Source: an uncultured bacterium (GTDB lineage: Bacteria > Cyanobacteriota > Vampirovibrionia > Gastranaerophilales > Gastranaerophilaceae). From it: DNA of 35,285 nt. The position numbers and the translations under genes are program-made. Shown here one piece after another: positions 7,662 through 15,526 of this stretch; positions within the stretch are counted from its first letter, which is position 1, and the number at the start of each line of letters is the position of its first letter. Where the stretch lies: assembly GCA_900553895.1 (NCBI GenBank), contig USFB01000019.1, positions 1-35,285 on the forward strand, given 5' to 3'. The notes below the pieces were generated by a model. It was not told the DNA's origin, did no database searches, and saw nothing but the letters and a program-made list of their open reading frames with translations.

Positions 7662-8294
7662 TTAGAATAATTCTCCATAATGTAACAATTTGTGCAGCCT
7701 GTTCTTCGGTAAGTACATCATTCCCGTCTGAACAGGAATATCAGGTACTTTCTTTCTGAGACATTCCTCCATATATTCATTCGCCTGAGGTGACGTGAAC
7801 CTGAACCCGAGCTTGTAAAAGAACAGAGCCGGCGATGATTCTTTGACCAGTGGCGCAGAAAAAGTCACAATACGCCCTTCTGCCTTCGGATCAAACATAG
7901 CTTTTTCAGCCAAAGCTTTTATTGCCTCCGCACCAAGTCCGCACCTTGGTTTAGGTGATTGAATATAGTCAATTATATAACAGTTTTTCAAATACTGTAT
8001 TTTCCGTTTGACCGGAATAATAAATGATTGTTGATTAAAGAAGTTCCCCTCCTCCGGCTTTCGTTCCAGATTAAGAGTTTCTTCGACCACATCTACATAG
8101 TCATCCTCTATTACTCCGGGGATAGCAATATTATCCCCTCTTTTTAATTTTTTGACACGAATAGTTGCCTTTTCTTTTAACGGAATTGTTTTAAAGCCCA
8201 GTATTGGTGGCATACTAAAGCTTGATACAGATGCAGTCGGTTTTGCGACTGCCATCTGTGGACGCATGTCCATAGATGCAATATTATTAATCAT
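7662..8294 (-). CDS. GNAT-like acetyltransferase-fold protein
   Basis: A 210-aa protein with GNAT hallmarks. PRCGLGAEAIKALAEKA near 117-132 resembles motif A (acetyl-CoA pyrophosphate loop, usually Q/RxxGxG/A), and SSPALFFYKLGF at 153-164 resembles motif B. The first 35 residues are Ala/Ser/Thr/Pro-rich and probably disordered. Cysteine 118 sits where arginine or glycine is common in the loop, so activity is not certain. The substrate is unknown. The ribosome site TAGGTAGG is strong. It is coupled to the small membrane protein downstream, an association that suggests a membrane-linked role. Family assignment is moderate, specific function none. Confidence 0.6.
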   Translation of the reverse strand: MINNIASMDMRPQMAVAKPTASVSSFSMPPILGFKTIPLKEKATIRVKKLKRGDNIAIPGVIEDDYVDVVEETLNLERKPEEGNFFNQQSFIIPVKRKIQYLKNCYIIDYIQSPKPRCGLGAEAIKALAEKAMFDPKAEGRIVTFSAPLVKESSPALFFYKLGFRFTSPQANEYMEECLRKKVPDIPVQTGMMYLPKNRLHKLLHYGELF

Positions 8295-8346
8295 AACCTA
8301 CCTAACCTATTTTTATCTAACCTTATATTTATAAAGTCTTTTTTGT

Positions 8347-8382
8347 TAAAAAAATTGCCTTTTTAAGAAAAGAATAAAAAGG
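8347..8382 (-). terminator. Terminator after pabA
   Basis: On the minus strand CCTTTTT (8382-8376) pairs with AAAAAGG (8364-8358), followed by CAATTTTTTT. It lies about 45 bases after the pabA stop and would end the mutS-pabBC-pabA transcript. Confidence 0.7.
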
Positions 8383-8426
8383 TTTGTTACAAAACTTAAT
8401 ATTTTTATATCGCTTTCTACAACTTT

Positions 8427-9011
8427 TTACAAACTATTTTGGCTCAGAAGAAAAAAGTTACTAAAGATTTCAATACCATCTTCTGTTAAAATTGCTTCCG
8501 GGTGGAATTGAACGCCATAAATCGGCTTATCTTTGATTTTTAGAGCCATCGGAATATTATCTTTTGTCCGAGCGGTTATTTTAATCGGTGACTCATTCGA
8601 CAAAAAAGAAGACGCAACCATAAGCGAATGATATCTTGTCGCGCTGAAACCTTGTTTCAGTCCCTTAAACAGCTCAAAATCATCATCAAAAAATATTTCA
8701 GAATTTTTACCATGAAAAGGTTCCGAAGCCTTAACTATATCCGCACCAAAATATTTCGCGATGCATTGCATGCCCAAGCAAACGCCCAAAATCGGAACTT
8801 TATCTTGAAAATAATCAATTACATTCATTGTAACGCCAGAGTTTTCAGGATTTCCCCACCCCGGAGAAAGAATTATTTTAGAAAATTTAAGTTTTTTAAT
8901 ATCTGTCAGGCTCAATTCGTCATTTTTGATTACAATAGGTTCTATACCTAAAATTTTGATGTACTGCACGATATTATATGTAAAGGAATCATAATTATCA
9001 ATTATAAGCAC
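8427..9011 (-). CDS. pabA: Aminodeoxychorismate/anthranilate synthase glutamine amidotransferase subunit
   Basis: Class I glutamine amidotransferase that provides ammonia to the chorismate-using partner. The start MLIIDNYDSFTYN is diagnostic for PabA/TrpG. The catalytic triad is visible: C78 in GVCLGMQ, H170 and E172 in QFHPEA. The usual SPGPG loop reads SPGWG (49-53), a tryptophan in place of proline near the oxyanion strand. At 194 aa it has normal length. It overlaps the end of the pabB/pabC fusion by 10 bases, so it is translationally coupled and assigned to folate rather than tryptophan synthesis. An amphibolic role in tryptophan synthesis cannot be excluded, since no trpE is visible here. 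Confidence 0.92.
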   Translation of the reverse strand: MLIIDNYDSFTYNIVQYIKILGIEPIVIKNDELSLTDIKKLKFSKIILSPGWGNPENSGVTMNVIDYFQDKVPILGVCLGMQCIAKYFGADIVKASEPFHGKNSEIFFDDDFELFKGLKQGFSATRYHSLMVASSFLSNESPIKITARTKDNIPMALKIKDKPIYGVQFHPEAILTEDGIEIFSNFFLLSQNSL

Positions 9012-10708
9012 AATTGCACCTCAACCATTTTTCGAACTGAATTAAAGCAAAAAATCTTATCAGCAGTTTCTAAATCTTTAGGATAGAAAATTTTTTCAAC
9101 AAGCTTGCCTTCTTCTAAAAGTTTTTGTCTTAAAGTACCGTTTAACAAGCCACAAGAAACAGGCGGAGTGTATAATTTGCCGTCTTTTTTTATTGCAATG
9201 TTTGTAAAAATTCCTTCCGTAATTTCTCCGCGCTCATTTGTTCTAATATGCTCGAAGACATCCGTCGGCATGGCTTCGCGGATAGTAGTTTTATGATAAA
9301 GAAAAGGATTATGAGAATTGACTTTACCAAGAAGTTTTACTTTTGGCAATAAACCAGACGCCAAGTCATTGAGAGGAGCGTTAGCGACCTGATAATCTTT
9401 TAAATTTTTGTCAGACAATACCCGACCTGTTTTTTTGGTTGAAAGCTGCTCCAATTGATATTGGAGGTTGCCTTTTTTGTCTAAAGTAATTCTCAGTTTT
9501 TGAGAATCCGACACGGAGCAATTAACATCATGGCAGGCTGCCGTTATGCAAGCCCCCTCCCGAGGAGAGGGAAGCAGTCCTTGTGTTTTATCCAAGTTTT
9601 CAATCTCATCATTCCATTTAAACCCCAATTCATGCGCCGATTTTTTCATCCTCAACACATGTCTTGCCCAATCATCAACCGCGGTTTCAATTAATTGAAA
9701 ATCTGTTTGCAAAAATTTTGTCTTTACAAGCGTTTCTTCCCACTCATCTTCTGCTGTAGAATCCCATACTATTGCTCCACCTGCATGATAAGTATATTTA
9801 TTATCTTTTCCGTACAAAATTCTTATCGGCACGCTAAATTCGCAAACCTCTGGCGACAGAAAACCAATAGCTCCGCAATAAATATTTCTATTGAATTGTT
9901 CTAATTCATCAATCACTCGCATAGTTGAAATTTTCGGTGCTCCGGTAATGGAACCGCAAGGGAAAATCGCCTCAAATATATCATACAAGTTTATTTCATC
10001 TTCTAGTTCGGAAGATATTTCTGAAGTCATTTGAAAAACCGTTGGGTGCTCTTCCACCTCAAAAAGTTTATCAACTTTAACGGTTCCTGTTTTAGAAATC
10101 CTGCCTAAATCATTTCGCAACAAATCAACAATCATAATATTTTCGGCGCGATTTTTCATATCATAAAAAAGAAATTCACGTCTTTTAGAATCTTCTTCGT
10201 CGCCTAACCTTGGAGCCGTACCTTTCATAGGTTTTGTTAAAATCTTATTACCCCTAAGTTTAAAAAACAATTCCGGTGAATAAGAAAGCAATGTTAATTC
10301 TGGCGTTTCTATATAAGCATTATAAAGCGTTTTTTGCTTTTCTAAAATCGCTTCATACAAATCAAGCCCATTTAAGTTCGTCAAAACTTCTGACGGATAA
10401 GTATAATTGACTTCATAAGTTACACCGTTAGCAATATATTCTTTAATTTTATTGATTGCCTTTATATAAGTTTCTTTTGAAATCAGCGGTTTTATAACTG
10501 TACCAAGCTGTTTCGGCGTTTTTGGAGTATATTTTTCAAACTTATCAAAGACTTCAAAATAAAGTTTTTTAAAATCATACGTTATATAACCCAACAAGTA
10601 ATATTTTTTTCTAAGCTCGTCAATTCGAACAAAAGCTTGTTTTAAATCGCCTTCCGCTTTAATAATTTCTATTGGCTCAGAAAAAGACTTGTCAGAGTAT
10701 ATTTGCAT
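9002..10708 (-). CDS. pabB: PabB-PabC fusion: aminodeoxychorismate synthase I + aminodeoxychorismate lyase
   Basis: Makes 4-aminobenzoate for folate from chorismate and ammonia. Residues 1-340 are the chorismate-binding PabB domain: PMKGTAPR at 160-167 carries the lysine that marks PabB rather than TrpE, and GSITGAPKISTMRVIDELE lies at 252-270. Residues about 345-568 are the PLP-fold PabC lyase: YHKTTIREA at 471-479, GEITEGIFTNI at 494-504, SCGLLNGTLR at 518-527. The linker/N-lobe of PabC contains two extra stretches coded by genomic repeats: residues about 376-402 (DNA 9505-9580) and 438-453 (DNA 9360-9397). Both keep the frame. The gene starts 11 bases after mutS and has only a weak ribosome site, so coupling is likely. 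Confidence 0.93.
   Translation of the reverse strand: MQIYSDKSFSEPIEIIKAEGDLKQAFVRIDELRKKYYLLGYITYDFKKLYFEVFDKFEKYTPKTPKQLGTVIKPLISKETYIKAINKIKEYIANGVTYEVNYTYPSEVLTNLNGLDLYEAILEKQKTLYNAYIETPELTLLSYSPELFFKLRGNKILTKPMKGTAPRLGDEEDSKRREFLFYDMKNRAENIMIVDLLRNDLGRISKTGTVKVDKLFEVEEHPTVFQMTSEISSELEDEINLYDIFEAIFPCGSITGAPKISTMRVIDELEQFNRNIYCGAIGFLSPEVCEFSVPIRILYGKDNKYTYHAGGAIVWDSTAEDEWEETLVKTKFLQTDFQLIETAVDDWARHVLRMKKSAHELGFKWNDEIENLDKTQGLLPSPREGACITAACHDVNCSVSDSQKLRITLDKKGNLQYQLEQLSTKKTGRVLSDKNLKDYQVANAPLNDLASGLLPKVKLLGKVNSHNPFLYHKTTIREAMPTDVFEHIRTNERGEITEGIFTNIAIKKDGKLYTPPVSCGLLNGTLRQKLLEEGKLVEKIFYPKDLETADKIFCFNSVRKMVEVQLCL
9360..9397. repeat. Part of a dispersed palindromic repeat embedded in pabB/pabC
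   Basis: 38 bases match 33937-33974, the right half of the intergenic repeat at 33886-33977, at 32 of 38 positions; the core GCGTTAGCGAC is identical. Here it is read in frame as part of the PabC domain (about residues 438-450). Confidence 0.7.
9553..9571. repeat. GC-rich palindrome embedded in pabB/pabC
   Basis: CCCCCTCC-CGA-GGAGAGGG forms an 8-bp stem (one G-T pair) in otherwise AT-rich DNA. The same element (CCCTCCCC-CGT-GGAGAGGG) lies in frame in the AsmA-like gene at 20777-20795, and a looser relative lies between genes at 24744-24777. Confidence 0.7.
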
Positions 10709-10719
10709 AAACTTATTAT

Positions 10720-13305
10720 TTATTCCCCAAACAAATTCAACTGCGGTGCTTGAACGTCGATTTCTGCTTCTGTTTTTGCTCTTGATTTTCCTTTTGATAA
10801 ATTCTTAGAAAAATCTCTTTGCATTCTGCTCATAAGTTCTTCAGAACGTTTAACAACAGAGTTTGGCAGACCTGCCATTTTAGCTACTTGAATACCGTAA
10901 CTTTTACTTGCACCACCTTGAACAATCTTACGCAAAAACTCTATTGCACCATTTTCTTCACTAACAGTAATTCTATAATTCTTAATTTGCGGATATGAAT
11001 TTGTCATAACATTTAATTCATGATAATGCGTCGCAAATATACATCTTGCGCCAATTTTGCCTGCAATATATTCCGCAACCGACCAAGCAATCGCAACGCC
11101 ATCATAAGTGCTTGTTCCACGCCCAATCTCATCAATAAGAATAAGACTCTTGTCTGTTGCACTATTCAAAATATAAGCCGTTTCGGTCATTTCAACCATA
11201 AATGTTGATTTGCCCAAGGTCAAATCATCACTTGCGCCAACGCGGGTAAAGATTTTATCAATAATCCCGATTTTACCGCAATCAGCAGGTATAAATGAAC
11301 CGATTTGCGCGAGTATCGCAATAAGTGCATTTTGGCGCATATATGTAGATTTACCTGCCATATTAGGCCCTGTTAAAATCATAAATTCAGTTTTTGATTT
11401 ATCCGAGCTTGAAAGTTCTATATCATTCGCAACATAAGTCCCAAGCGGAAGAATTTTTTCTAAAACAGGATGACGACCATTCTTGATAAAGAAGTCACCA
11501 CTTTCATCAAGCTCAGGACAAACATAATTTTGTTCAACAGCTATTTCTGCAAAAGAAGTAAATACATCTAATTCAGAAATACATTCTGCTGTTTGTCTGA
11601 TAAGAGTAACAAATTCTTTAGAATAATTTCTAAAATCACTGAACATTTTATATTCAAGTTCAAACGCTTTAACTTGTGCGGTCAAAACTTCATCTTCATG
11701 CTTTTTAAGTTCATCCGTAATAAATCTTTCAGCACCTGAAAGCGTTTGTTTTCTAATATAATCAGGTGGAACTTTGCTCAAATTAGAATTTGTAACTTCT
11801 ATAAAGTAGCCAAAAACTCTATTATAACCAACTTTTAGAATATTAATACCTGTTCTGTCTTTTTCTCTTTGTTCAAATTCTTTAAGCCAATTTTCACCAT
11901 TGCACATCAAATCACGTAAGTAATCCAAATCAGAACTTACGCCTTGTTTGATTAAACCGCCTTCTTTTATTGTGATTGGTGCATCCTCGCTAATCGTACG
12001 TTCAATCAAATCCGCATAATCATTCAAACTTCCTAATTCATCTTCTATCAGATTAAAAACAGAAAGCCCTATTGTTTTTGCAACACTTACCAAATCAGGC
12101 AAAGCTTGAAGTGAAGTTTTTATGCTCAAAAAATCTCTCGGATTAGCTGTACCGTTACTCAAACGTGTTGACAGTCTTTGAATATCATAAATATTTTTTA
12201 GTTGACGCTCAATTTCATAACGTTCGTTTGAATTTGCTACTAACTGTTTTACAACCTCTTGACGTTTTAAAATCTTTTTTAAATCTTTTAGAGGCTGACA
12301 AATCCAAGATTTTAGAAGTCTTGCGCCCATATTTGTATTTGTTTTATCAATCGCCCAAAGCAGAGAACCATATTTATTTTTTTCTCTCAATGTTTCGGTT
12401 AACTCAAGGTTTTTTCGTGTATTAGCATCAATAGCCATATATTCAGATAGTTCATAAGTTTCTATTCTTTCAAACTTAGGAAATCCGTCTTTTAGATTTT
12501 CCCAAATATACGCTAATAATCCGGCAGCAGCTCTAAATCCAATAGGACAAGTATTATAGCCAATCGCATCGAGTGAACTTATCTTAAAGACTTGTTGCAA
12601 ATTGTTTTTTGCAAAATCTTCTTCAAAAACTTTTGCAGGAACTTTTGAACAATTATAAATTTTTGTAATCTCTTCAGGCAAATCAACTGTTTCTTCCGGC
12701 ACGATTTGGAACGGTTGAAGCTTCATCTTTTTTGCAGGCGCAACAATTTCAGCAGGCTGAATACGAGCTAATTCTGTAATAAGAGTTTCTAAAGTTAATT
12801 CAGAAGCTTTAAATTCACCAGTTGAAATATCAGTATATGCAAAGCCCCACTTTTCACCATTTTTAAACACTGCGCACATATAATTATTACTGTTTTGATT
12901 CAAAAAGTTGCTTTCTAAAAGCGTTCCTGCCGTAATAATTCTTACAACGCCACGTTTTACAATACCTTTAGCTTGTTTTGGGTCTTCTAATTGTTCGCAA
13001 ATCGCAACCTTGATATCTTTGGCCACAAGTTTTTCCAAATAACCGTCAAGAGCTTTCATCGGTATTCCTGCAAGCGGAATTCTACCCAATTTTGCACCAC
13101 AATCCCGCCCTGTTAAAGTTAATTCAAGTTCGCGCGACATAGTTACAGCGTCTTCAAAAAAAGTTTCGTAAAAATCACCCATTCTATACAAAAGCAAACA
13201 ATCAGGGTGTTCTTTTTTTATTTCTAAGTACCTCTGCATTGCAGGAGTAGCGTCTTCTACACAAACATCAGATGTATTAACTAAATTAATTTCAGGCTTT
13301 GTCAT
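10720..13305 (-). CDS. mutS: DNA mismatch repair protein MutS
   Basis: Recognises base mismatches and starts repair with MutL. The N-terminal mismatch-binding motif GDFYETFFEDA carries the conserved Phe and Glu. The C-terminal ATPase has Walker A GPNMAGKSTYMRQ, Walker B LILIDEIGRGTS and the ATHYHEL switch motif. The length of 861 aa fits MutS1. I start at the ATG at 13305 (MTKPEINLV) rather than the in-frame TTG at 13341, which would add 12 non-conserved residues and lies in the promoter. No Shine-Dalgarno is present; TACAAT ends 7 bases before the ATG, suggesting a leaderless mRNA. It is first in an operon with the pab genes. Confidence 0.97.
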   Translation of the reverse strand: MTKPEINLVNTSDVCVEDATPAMQRYLEIKKEHPDCLLLYRMGDFYETFFEDAVTMSRELELTLTGRDCGAKLGRIPLAGIPMKALDGYLEKLVAKDIKVAICEQLEDPKQAKGIVKRGVVRIITAGTLLESNFLNQNSNNYMCAVFKNGEKWGFAYTDISTGEFKASELTLETLITELARIQPAEIVAPAKKMKLQPFQIVPEETVDLPEEITKIYNCSKVPAKVFEEDFAKNNLQQVFKISSLDAIGYNTCPIGFRAAAGLLAYIWENLKDGFPKFERIETYELSEYMAIDANTRKNLELTETLREKNKYGSLLWAIDKTNTNMGARLLKSWICQPLKDLKKILKRQEVVKQLVANSNERYEIERQLKNIYDIQRLSTRLSNGTANPRDFLSIKTSLQALPDLVSVAKTIGLSVFNLIEDELGSLNDYADLIERTISEDAPITIKEGGLIKQGVSSDLDYLRDLMCNGENWLKEFEQREKDRTGINILKVGYNRVFGYFIEVTNSNLSKVPPDYIRKQTLSGAERFITDELKKHEDEVLTAQVKAFELEYKMFSDFRNYSKEFVTLIRQTAECISELDVFTSFAEIAVEQNYVCPELDESGDFFIKNGRHPVLEKILPLGTYVANDIELSSSDKSKTEFMILTGPNMAGKSTYMRQNALIAILAQIGSFIPADCGKIGIIDKIFTRVGASDDLTLGKSTFMVEMTETAYILNSATDKSLILIDEIGRGTSTYDGVAIAWSVAEYIAGKIGARCIFATHYHELNVMTNSYPQIKNYRITVSEENGAIEFLRKIVQGGASKSYGIQVAKMAGLPNSVVKRSEELMSRMQRDFSKNLSKGKSRAKTEAEIDVQAPQLNLFGE

Positions 13306-13312
13306 AACAATA

Positions 13313-13341
13313 ATTGTACATAATATGGCATAGTGGCGCAA
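13313..13341 (-). promoter_or_regulatory. mutS promoter, probably giving a leaderless mRNA
   Basis: On the minus strand TTGCGC (13341-13336) and TACAAT (13318-13313) are 17 bases apart. Seven bases separate the -10 box from the ATG at 13305, so transcription should start at or within a base or two of the start codon. Confidence 0.55.
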
Positions 13342-13373
13342 GTTTTATTTGTAAAACTTTACGTTTCATTATG

Positions 13374-13380
13374 GTATAAT
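13374..13380 (+). promoter_or_regulatory. Extended -10 promoter of the 203-aa gene
   Basis: TGG followed by TATAAT at 13375-13380 gives an extended -10. No good -35 is seen. The leader is about 14 bases and has an AGGT ribosome site before the ATG at 13401. Confidence 0.5.
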
Positions 13381-13400
13381 TTAAGCCACGAGGTATATAT

Positions 13401-14012
13401 ATGTTTAGATTAATAAAAATAATTTTTAACGCATTTCTTCTTGTACTTGCAATCATGGGATTTAACGCTATTGGCGGACAAAAATATGTTGAAGCCGTAA
13501 AAATAAGTGTTGGAAATTTTATTCAAGAGCACGCATTTGAAAGTGCAAAAAAGGTTGGCAATTTTTCTAATCTAAACGAAGAATATCAAATTGATAACGC
13601 CGTAAACCTTGTAGGCTATAAAGCCGTACTTGCGGAACATAAAGCTTCCGGTCAAAAAATGGTTATTGTAGATTCCGGGAAAAAACCTTTATTAACTCAA
13701 GAAGATATTAAAAGCTCACAAGTTGAAACTAAATTAAAAGATTTATCCGAAAAATTTAAATATCAGGCAATAACAGTTCAAGATATCAAAGTTACCAATC
13801 GTGGCACTATGAAAGTTTACGGAAAGCAAGTTCCTTATGCGAAATTCGATGCGCATGTAACAAAGCTTCCGTTTTCTGATGTTTCAGGTATAGTGGCAAG
13901 TGTTACAACCTCTGACGGTTCTGAAAAACTTGCTCTTTCGATTAGTGAAAAGAAAAAGTATTCGCAACTAATTACAAACGAATTTTATAAAGGCGTAGAA
14001 GAAAATAAATAA
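13401..14012 (+). CDS. Membrane-anchored or secreted protein, function unknown
   Basis: A 203-aa protein I do not recognise. The N-terminus MFRLIKIIFNAFLLVLAIM is a basic start plus one hydrophobic helix (about 5-24), a signal anchor or uncleaved signal peptide; no lipobox is visible. The rest is soluble, lysine-rich and likely extracytoplasmic, alternating short strands and helices. There are no cysteines in the soluble part and no catalytic motif. It diverges from mutS and converges with RNase P RNA, so it stands alone and its context gives no clue to function. Confidence 0.7.
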   Translation: MFRLIKIIFNAFLLVLAIMGFNAIGGQKYVEAVKISVGNFIQEHAFESAKKVGNFSNLNEEYQIDNAVNLVGYKAVLAEHKASGQKMVIVDSGKKPLLTQEDIKSSQVETKLKDLSEKFKYQAITVQDIKVTNRGTMKVYGKQVPYAKFDAHVTKLPFSDVSGIVASVTTSDGSEKLALSISEKKKYSQLITNEFYKGVEENK

Positions 14013-14016
14013 AAAA

Positions 14017-14371
14017 AAAGAACAAAGCAGCTCATAAGCCGTGTTCTGTTTTTAGGTAATTATCTATCTGGTATTGGAATTGCTCCCAATCTCAAGCGAT
14101 TTTTCCAGGCTTGGCGGACACCTTTAAAACACCTGATTCAATCTTGCATCCAACTGGGGTTTAGCTAGCCGATACCTCTCGATATCGCTGGTGAAGCTCT
14201 TAACTCACCGTTGCACCATCGCCTGTGATTAAAAATCCATCGGCAGTATATTTCCTGTGCCACTTTCCACCGGCTCACGCCGTCCGGAGTTTCTCCGGCA
14301 GTCTGTCCTTAGATGCACGGACTTTCCTCACTTTTTTACAAAAGCGCAATTACCCGACTGCTTTGTTCTTC
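14017..14371 (-). ncRNA. rnpB: RNase P RNA (class A)
   Basis: Catalytic RNA that matures tRNA 5' ends. On the minus strand the universal P4 5' part GAGGAAAGTCCGTGC lies near 14318-14332 and the 3' signature CAGAACACGGCTTATGAGC near 14031-14050. The ends AAGAACAAAGCAG and CTGCTTTGTTCTT pair perfectly as helix P1 (14358-14370 with 14018-14030). P1 runs straight into nine T on the minus strand, so it doubles as the terminator. Length is about 350 bases. It converges with the 203-aa gene and begins 17 bases after nrdG. Confidence 0.96.
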
Positions 14372-14374
14372 AAA

Positions 14375-14402
14375 AATATAACATAAACTATGAATTATGC
14401 AA
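14375..14402 (-). promoter_or_regulatory. rnpB promoter overlapping the end of nrdG
   Basis: On the minus strand TTGCAT (14402-14397) and TATATT (14380-14375) are 16 bases apart and place the start of transcription at the first bases of helix P1. The -35 box lies in the last codons of nrdG. Confidence 0.55.
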
Positions 14403-14879
14403 AACAACTTTGTTATCTTTTAAAGAAGCTTTTACATCAACAACTCTTTGATTAGAACTGCCTACCCAATGAATTCTATTGTCCAAAAGTTCTTTAACAA
14501 ATTTGCCTTCACATATAACATCAATATCAGCAATTTCCGGAATATCTTTTATTTCTTCCCATAAAAATCCTGTATACAACCAAATTGTTTTTTGTGGTAA
14601 TTCTGTTCTTATCTTTTTGATTAGCCTAAAAACTTCTTCTCTATTAAACGGATGCAATGGATCTCCACCGGAAAACGTAATGCCGGAAACATGCGGACGA
14701 TTTAATGCCTCAAAAAGTTCTTTTTCAGCCGCATCGTCAAAAGGTATTCCACCCCCTACATCCCAAGTAATAGGGTTTTGACAGCCTTGACAGTGATGGG
14801 TGCAACCTGCAACCCACAATACAACTCTTAAGCCATCACCATTTAGCATGTCATCTTTCGTGATATTGTGATAATTCAT
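14388..14879 (-). CDS. nrdG: Anaerobic ribonucleotide reductase activating protein
   Basis: Radical SAM enzyme that installs the glycyl radical on the class III reductase NrdD. The CxxxCxxC cluster motif is C26-C30-C33 (GCTHHCQGC). GITFSGGDPLHPFNREEV follows, the SAM-binding GGD(E)P motif. At 163 aa it matches NrdG rather than the longer pyruvate-formate-lyase activase. It supports an anaerobic lifestyle. nrdD is not in this window. An AGGAG site lies 13 bases before the ATG, a little far. The 3' end overlaps the rnpB promoter. Confidence 0.93.
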   Translation of the reverse strand: MNYHNITKDDMLNGDGLRVVLWVAGCTHHCQGCQNPITWDVGGGIPFDDAAEKELFEALNRPHVSGITFSGGDPLHPFNREEVFRLIKKIRTELPQKTIWLYTGFLWEEIKDIPEIADIDVICEGKFVKELLDNRIHWVGSSNQRVVDVKASLKDNKVVLHNS

Positions 14880-14956
14880 TTCTAATAAAATCTCCTACTT
14901 AGTCCATGTTACCACAATATTTTGGCATGCGCTCAATTATTACAAGATATAAAGTT

Positions 14957-15277
14957 TTAATTGAAAATTGCGGTTATAATTTTGTATGCAAGTTCCACTT
15001 CTTCAGTGTTTAGTTCGTCAATAATACCTTTCATTATTACTTTCTTTTCAACATCATTAACTTTTAAATGATCCAAATCGAATAATTCAGGCAAACTGAT
15101 TTGCAAGCATCTTGCCAATTCCCCTAAACTCTTTGAAGGGAAAGTTATACCGCACTCTATCTTACTTAAGTTTCGTTGATCAATTCCAACTTTTTCTGCT
15201 AATTGTTGTTGCGTATAACCACGTTTTTCACGTAATTCTTTAATTCTTTTTCCTAATAGTTCTTTAATTCTGTTCAT
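14957..15277 (-). CDS. XRE-family HTH transcriptional regulator
   Basis: A 106-aa DNA-binding protein. The helix-turn-helix lies at about 8-63 (RIKELREKRGYTQQQLAEKVG then QRNLSKIECG), the cI/SinR type. Residues 65-106 form a helical tail for dimerisation. No ligand or peptidase domain is present. The upstream gap contains repeated GTAATAT half-sites (15326-15333, 15346-15353 inverted, 15402-15408) that are candidate operators for autoregulation or for control of the divergent small transcript. No toxin gene is adjacent, so a toxin-antitoxin role is not supported. Confidence 0.88.
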   Translation of the reverse strand: MNRIKELLGKRIKELREKRGYTQQQLAEKVGIDQRNLSKIECGITFPSKSLGELARCLQISLPELFDLDHLKVNDVEKKVIMKGIIDELNTEEVELAYKIITAIFN

Positions 15278-15325
15278 AACATCAGAATAAAACCTATCTT
15301 TAAAAATTGTAACGACACTGCCGGA

Positions 15326-15353
15326 GTAATATTATTGACAATTGGAATATTAC
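15326..15353. promoter_or_regulatory. Inverted GTAATATT repeat upstream of the XRE gene
   Basis: GTAATATT at 15326-15333 and AATATTAC at 15346-15353 are a perfect 8-bp inverted repeat around a TTGACA at 15335-15340. A third half-site GTAATAT is at 15402-15408. This looks like an operator, most simply for the neighbouring XRE protein. Confidence 0.45.
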
Positions 15354-15366
15354 ATAGTAATCTGTA

Positions 15367-15480
15367 TATAATCTTAATATATATTTAAGTTATTTTTCAA
15401 TGTAATATATGTGTTATTTGATTAATTCATAACAGAAGCTGGAAAAGAAAAAGATACTAAGCATCAAGCTTAGTTTTTTT
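15367..15480 (+). ncRNA. Candidate small RNA with intrinsic terminator
   Basis: TATAAT at 15367-15372 precedes about 100 bases with no credible gene, ending in a hairpin ACTAAGC-ATCAA-GCTTAGT at 15456-15474 followed by six T. No plus-strand gene lies upstream for 1.4 kb that the terminator could serve. The nearest TTGACA (15335) is too far (26 bases) for a standard spacing, so the promoter is uncertain. Confidence 0.4.
15456..15480 (+). terminator. Intrinsic terminator before the Trp-leader promoter
   Basis: A 7-bp perfect stem ACTAAGC / GCTTAGT with a 5-base loop followed by TTTTTT. It insulates the promoter at 15496 from upstream transcription and would end the candidate small RNA. Confidence 0.8.
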
Positions 15481-15495
15481 TATGCTTAATCTGTG

Positions 15496-15524
15496 TTGAC
15501 AAATAATATCATGTGTTTTACAAT
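15496..15524 (+). promoter_or_regulatory. Consensus sigma-70 promoter of the Trp-leader transcript
   Basis: TTGACA at 15496-15501 and TACAAT at 15519-15524 are exactly 17 bases apart, the best sigma-70 promoter in the window. Transcription should start near 15531. Confidence 0.8.
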
Positions 15525-15526
15525 TT

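Noticed and set aside
9002..10708. Anthranilate synthase TrpE as identity, linking it to the Trp leader
   Set aside because: PMKGTAPR carries the PabB lysine, the C-terminal half is a PabC lyase, and the gene sits with pabA; folate synthesis is the better reading.
14957..15277. Antitoxin of a toxin-antitoxin pair
   Set aside because: No toxin-like gene is adjacent on the same strand; the upstream region holds only regulatory signals.
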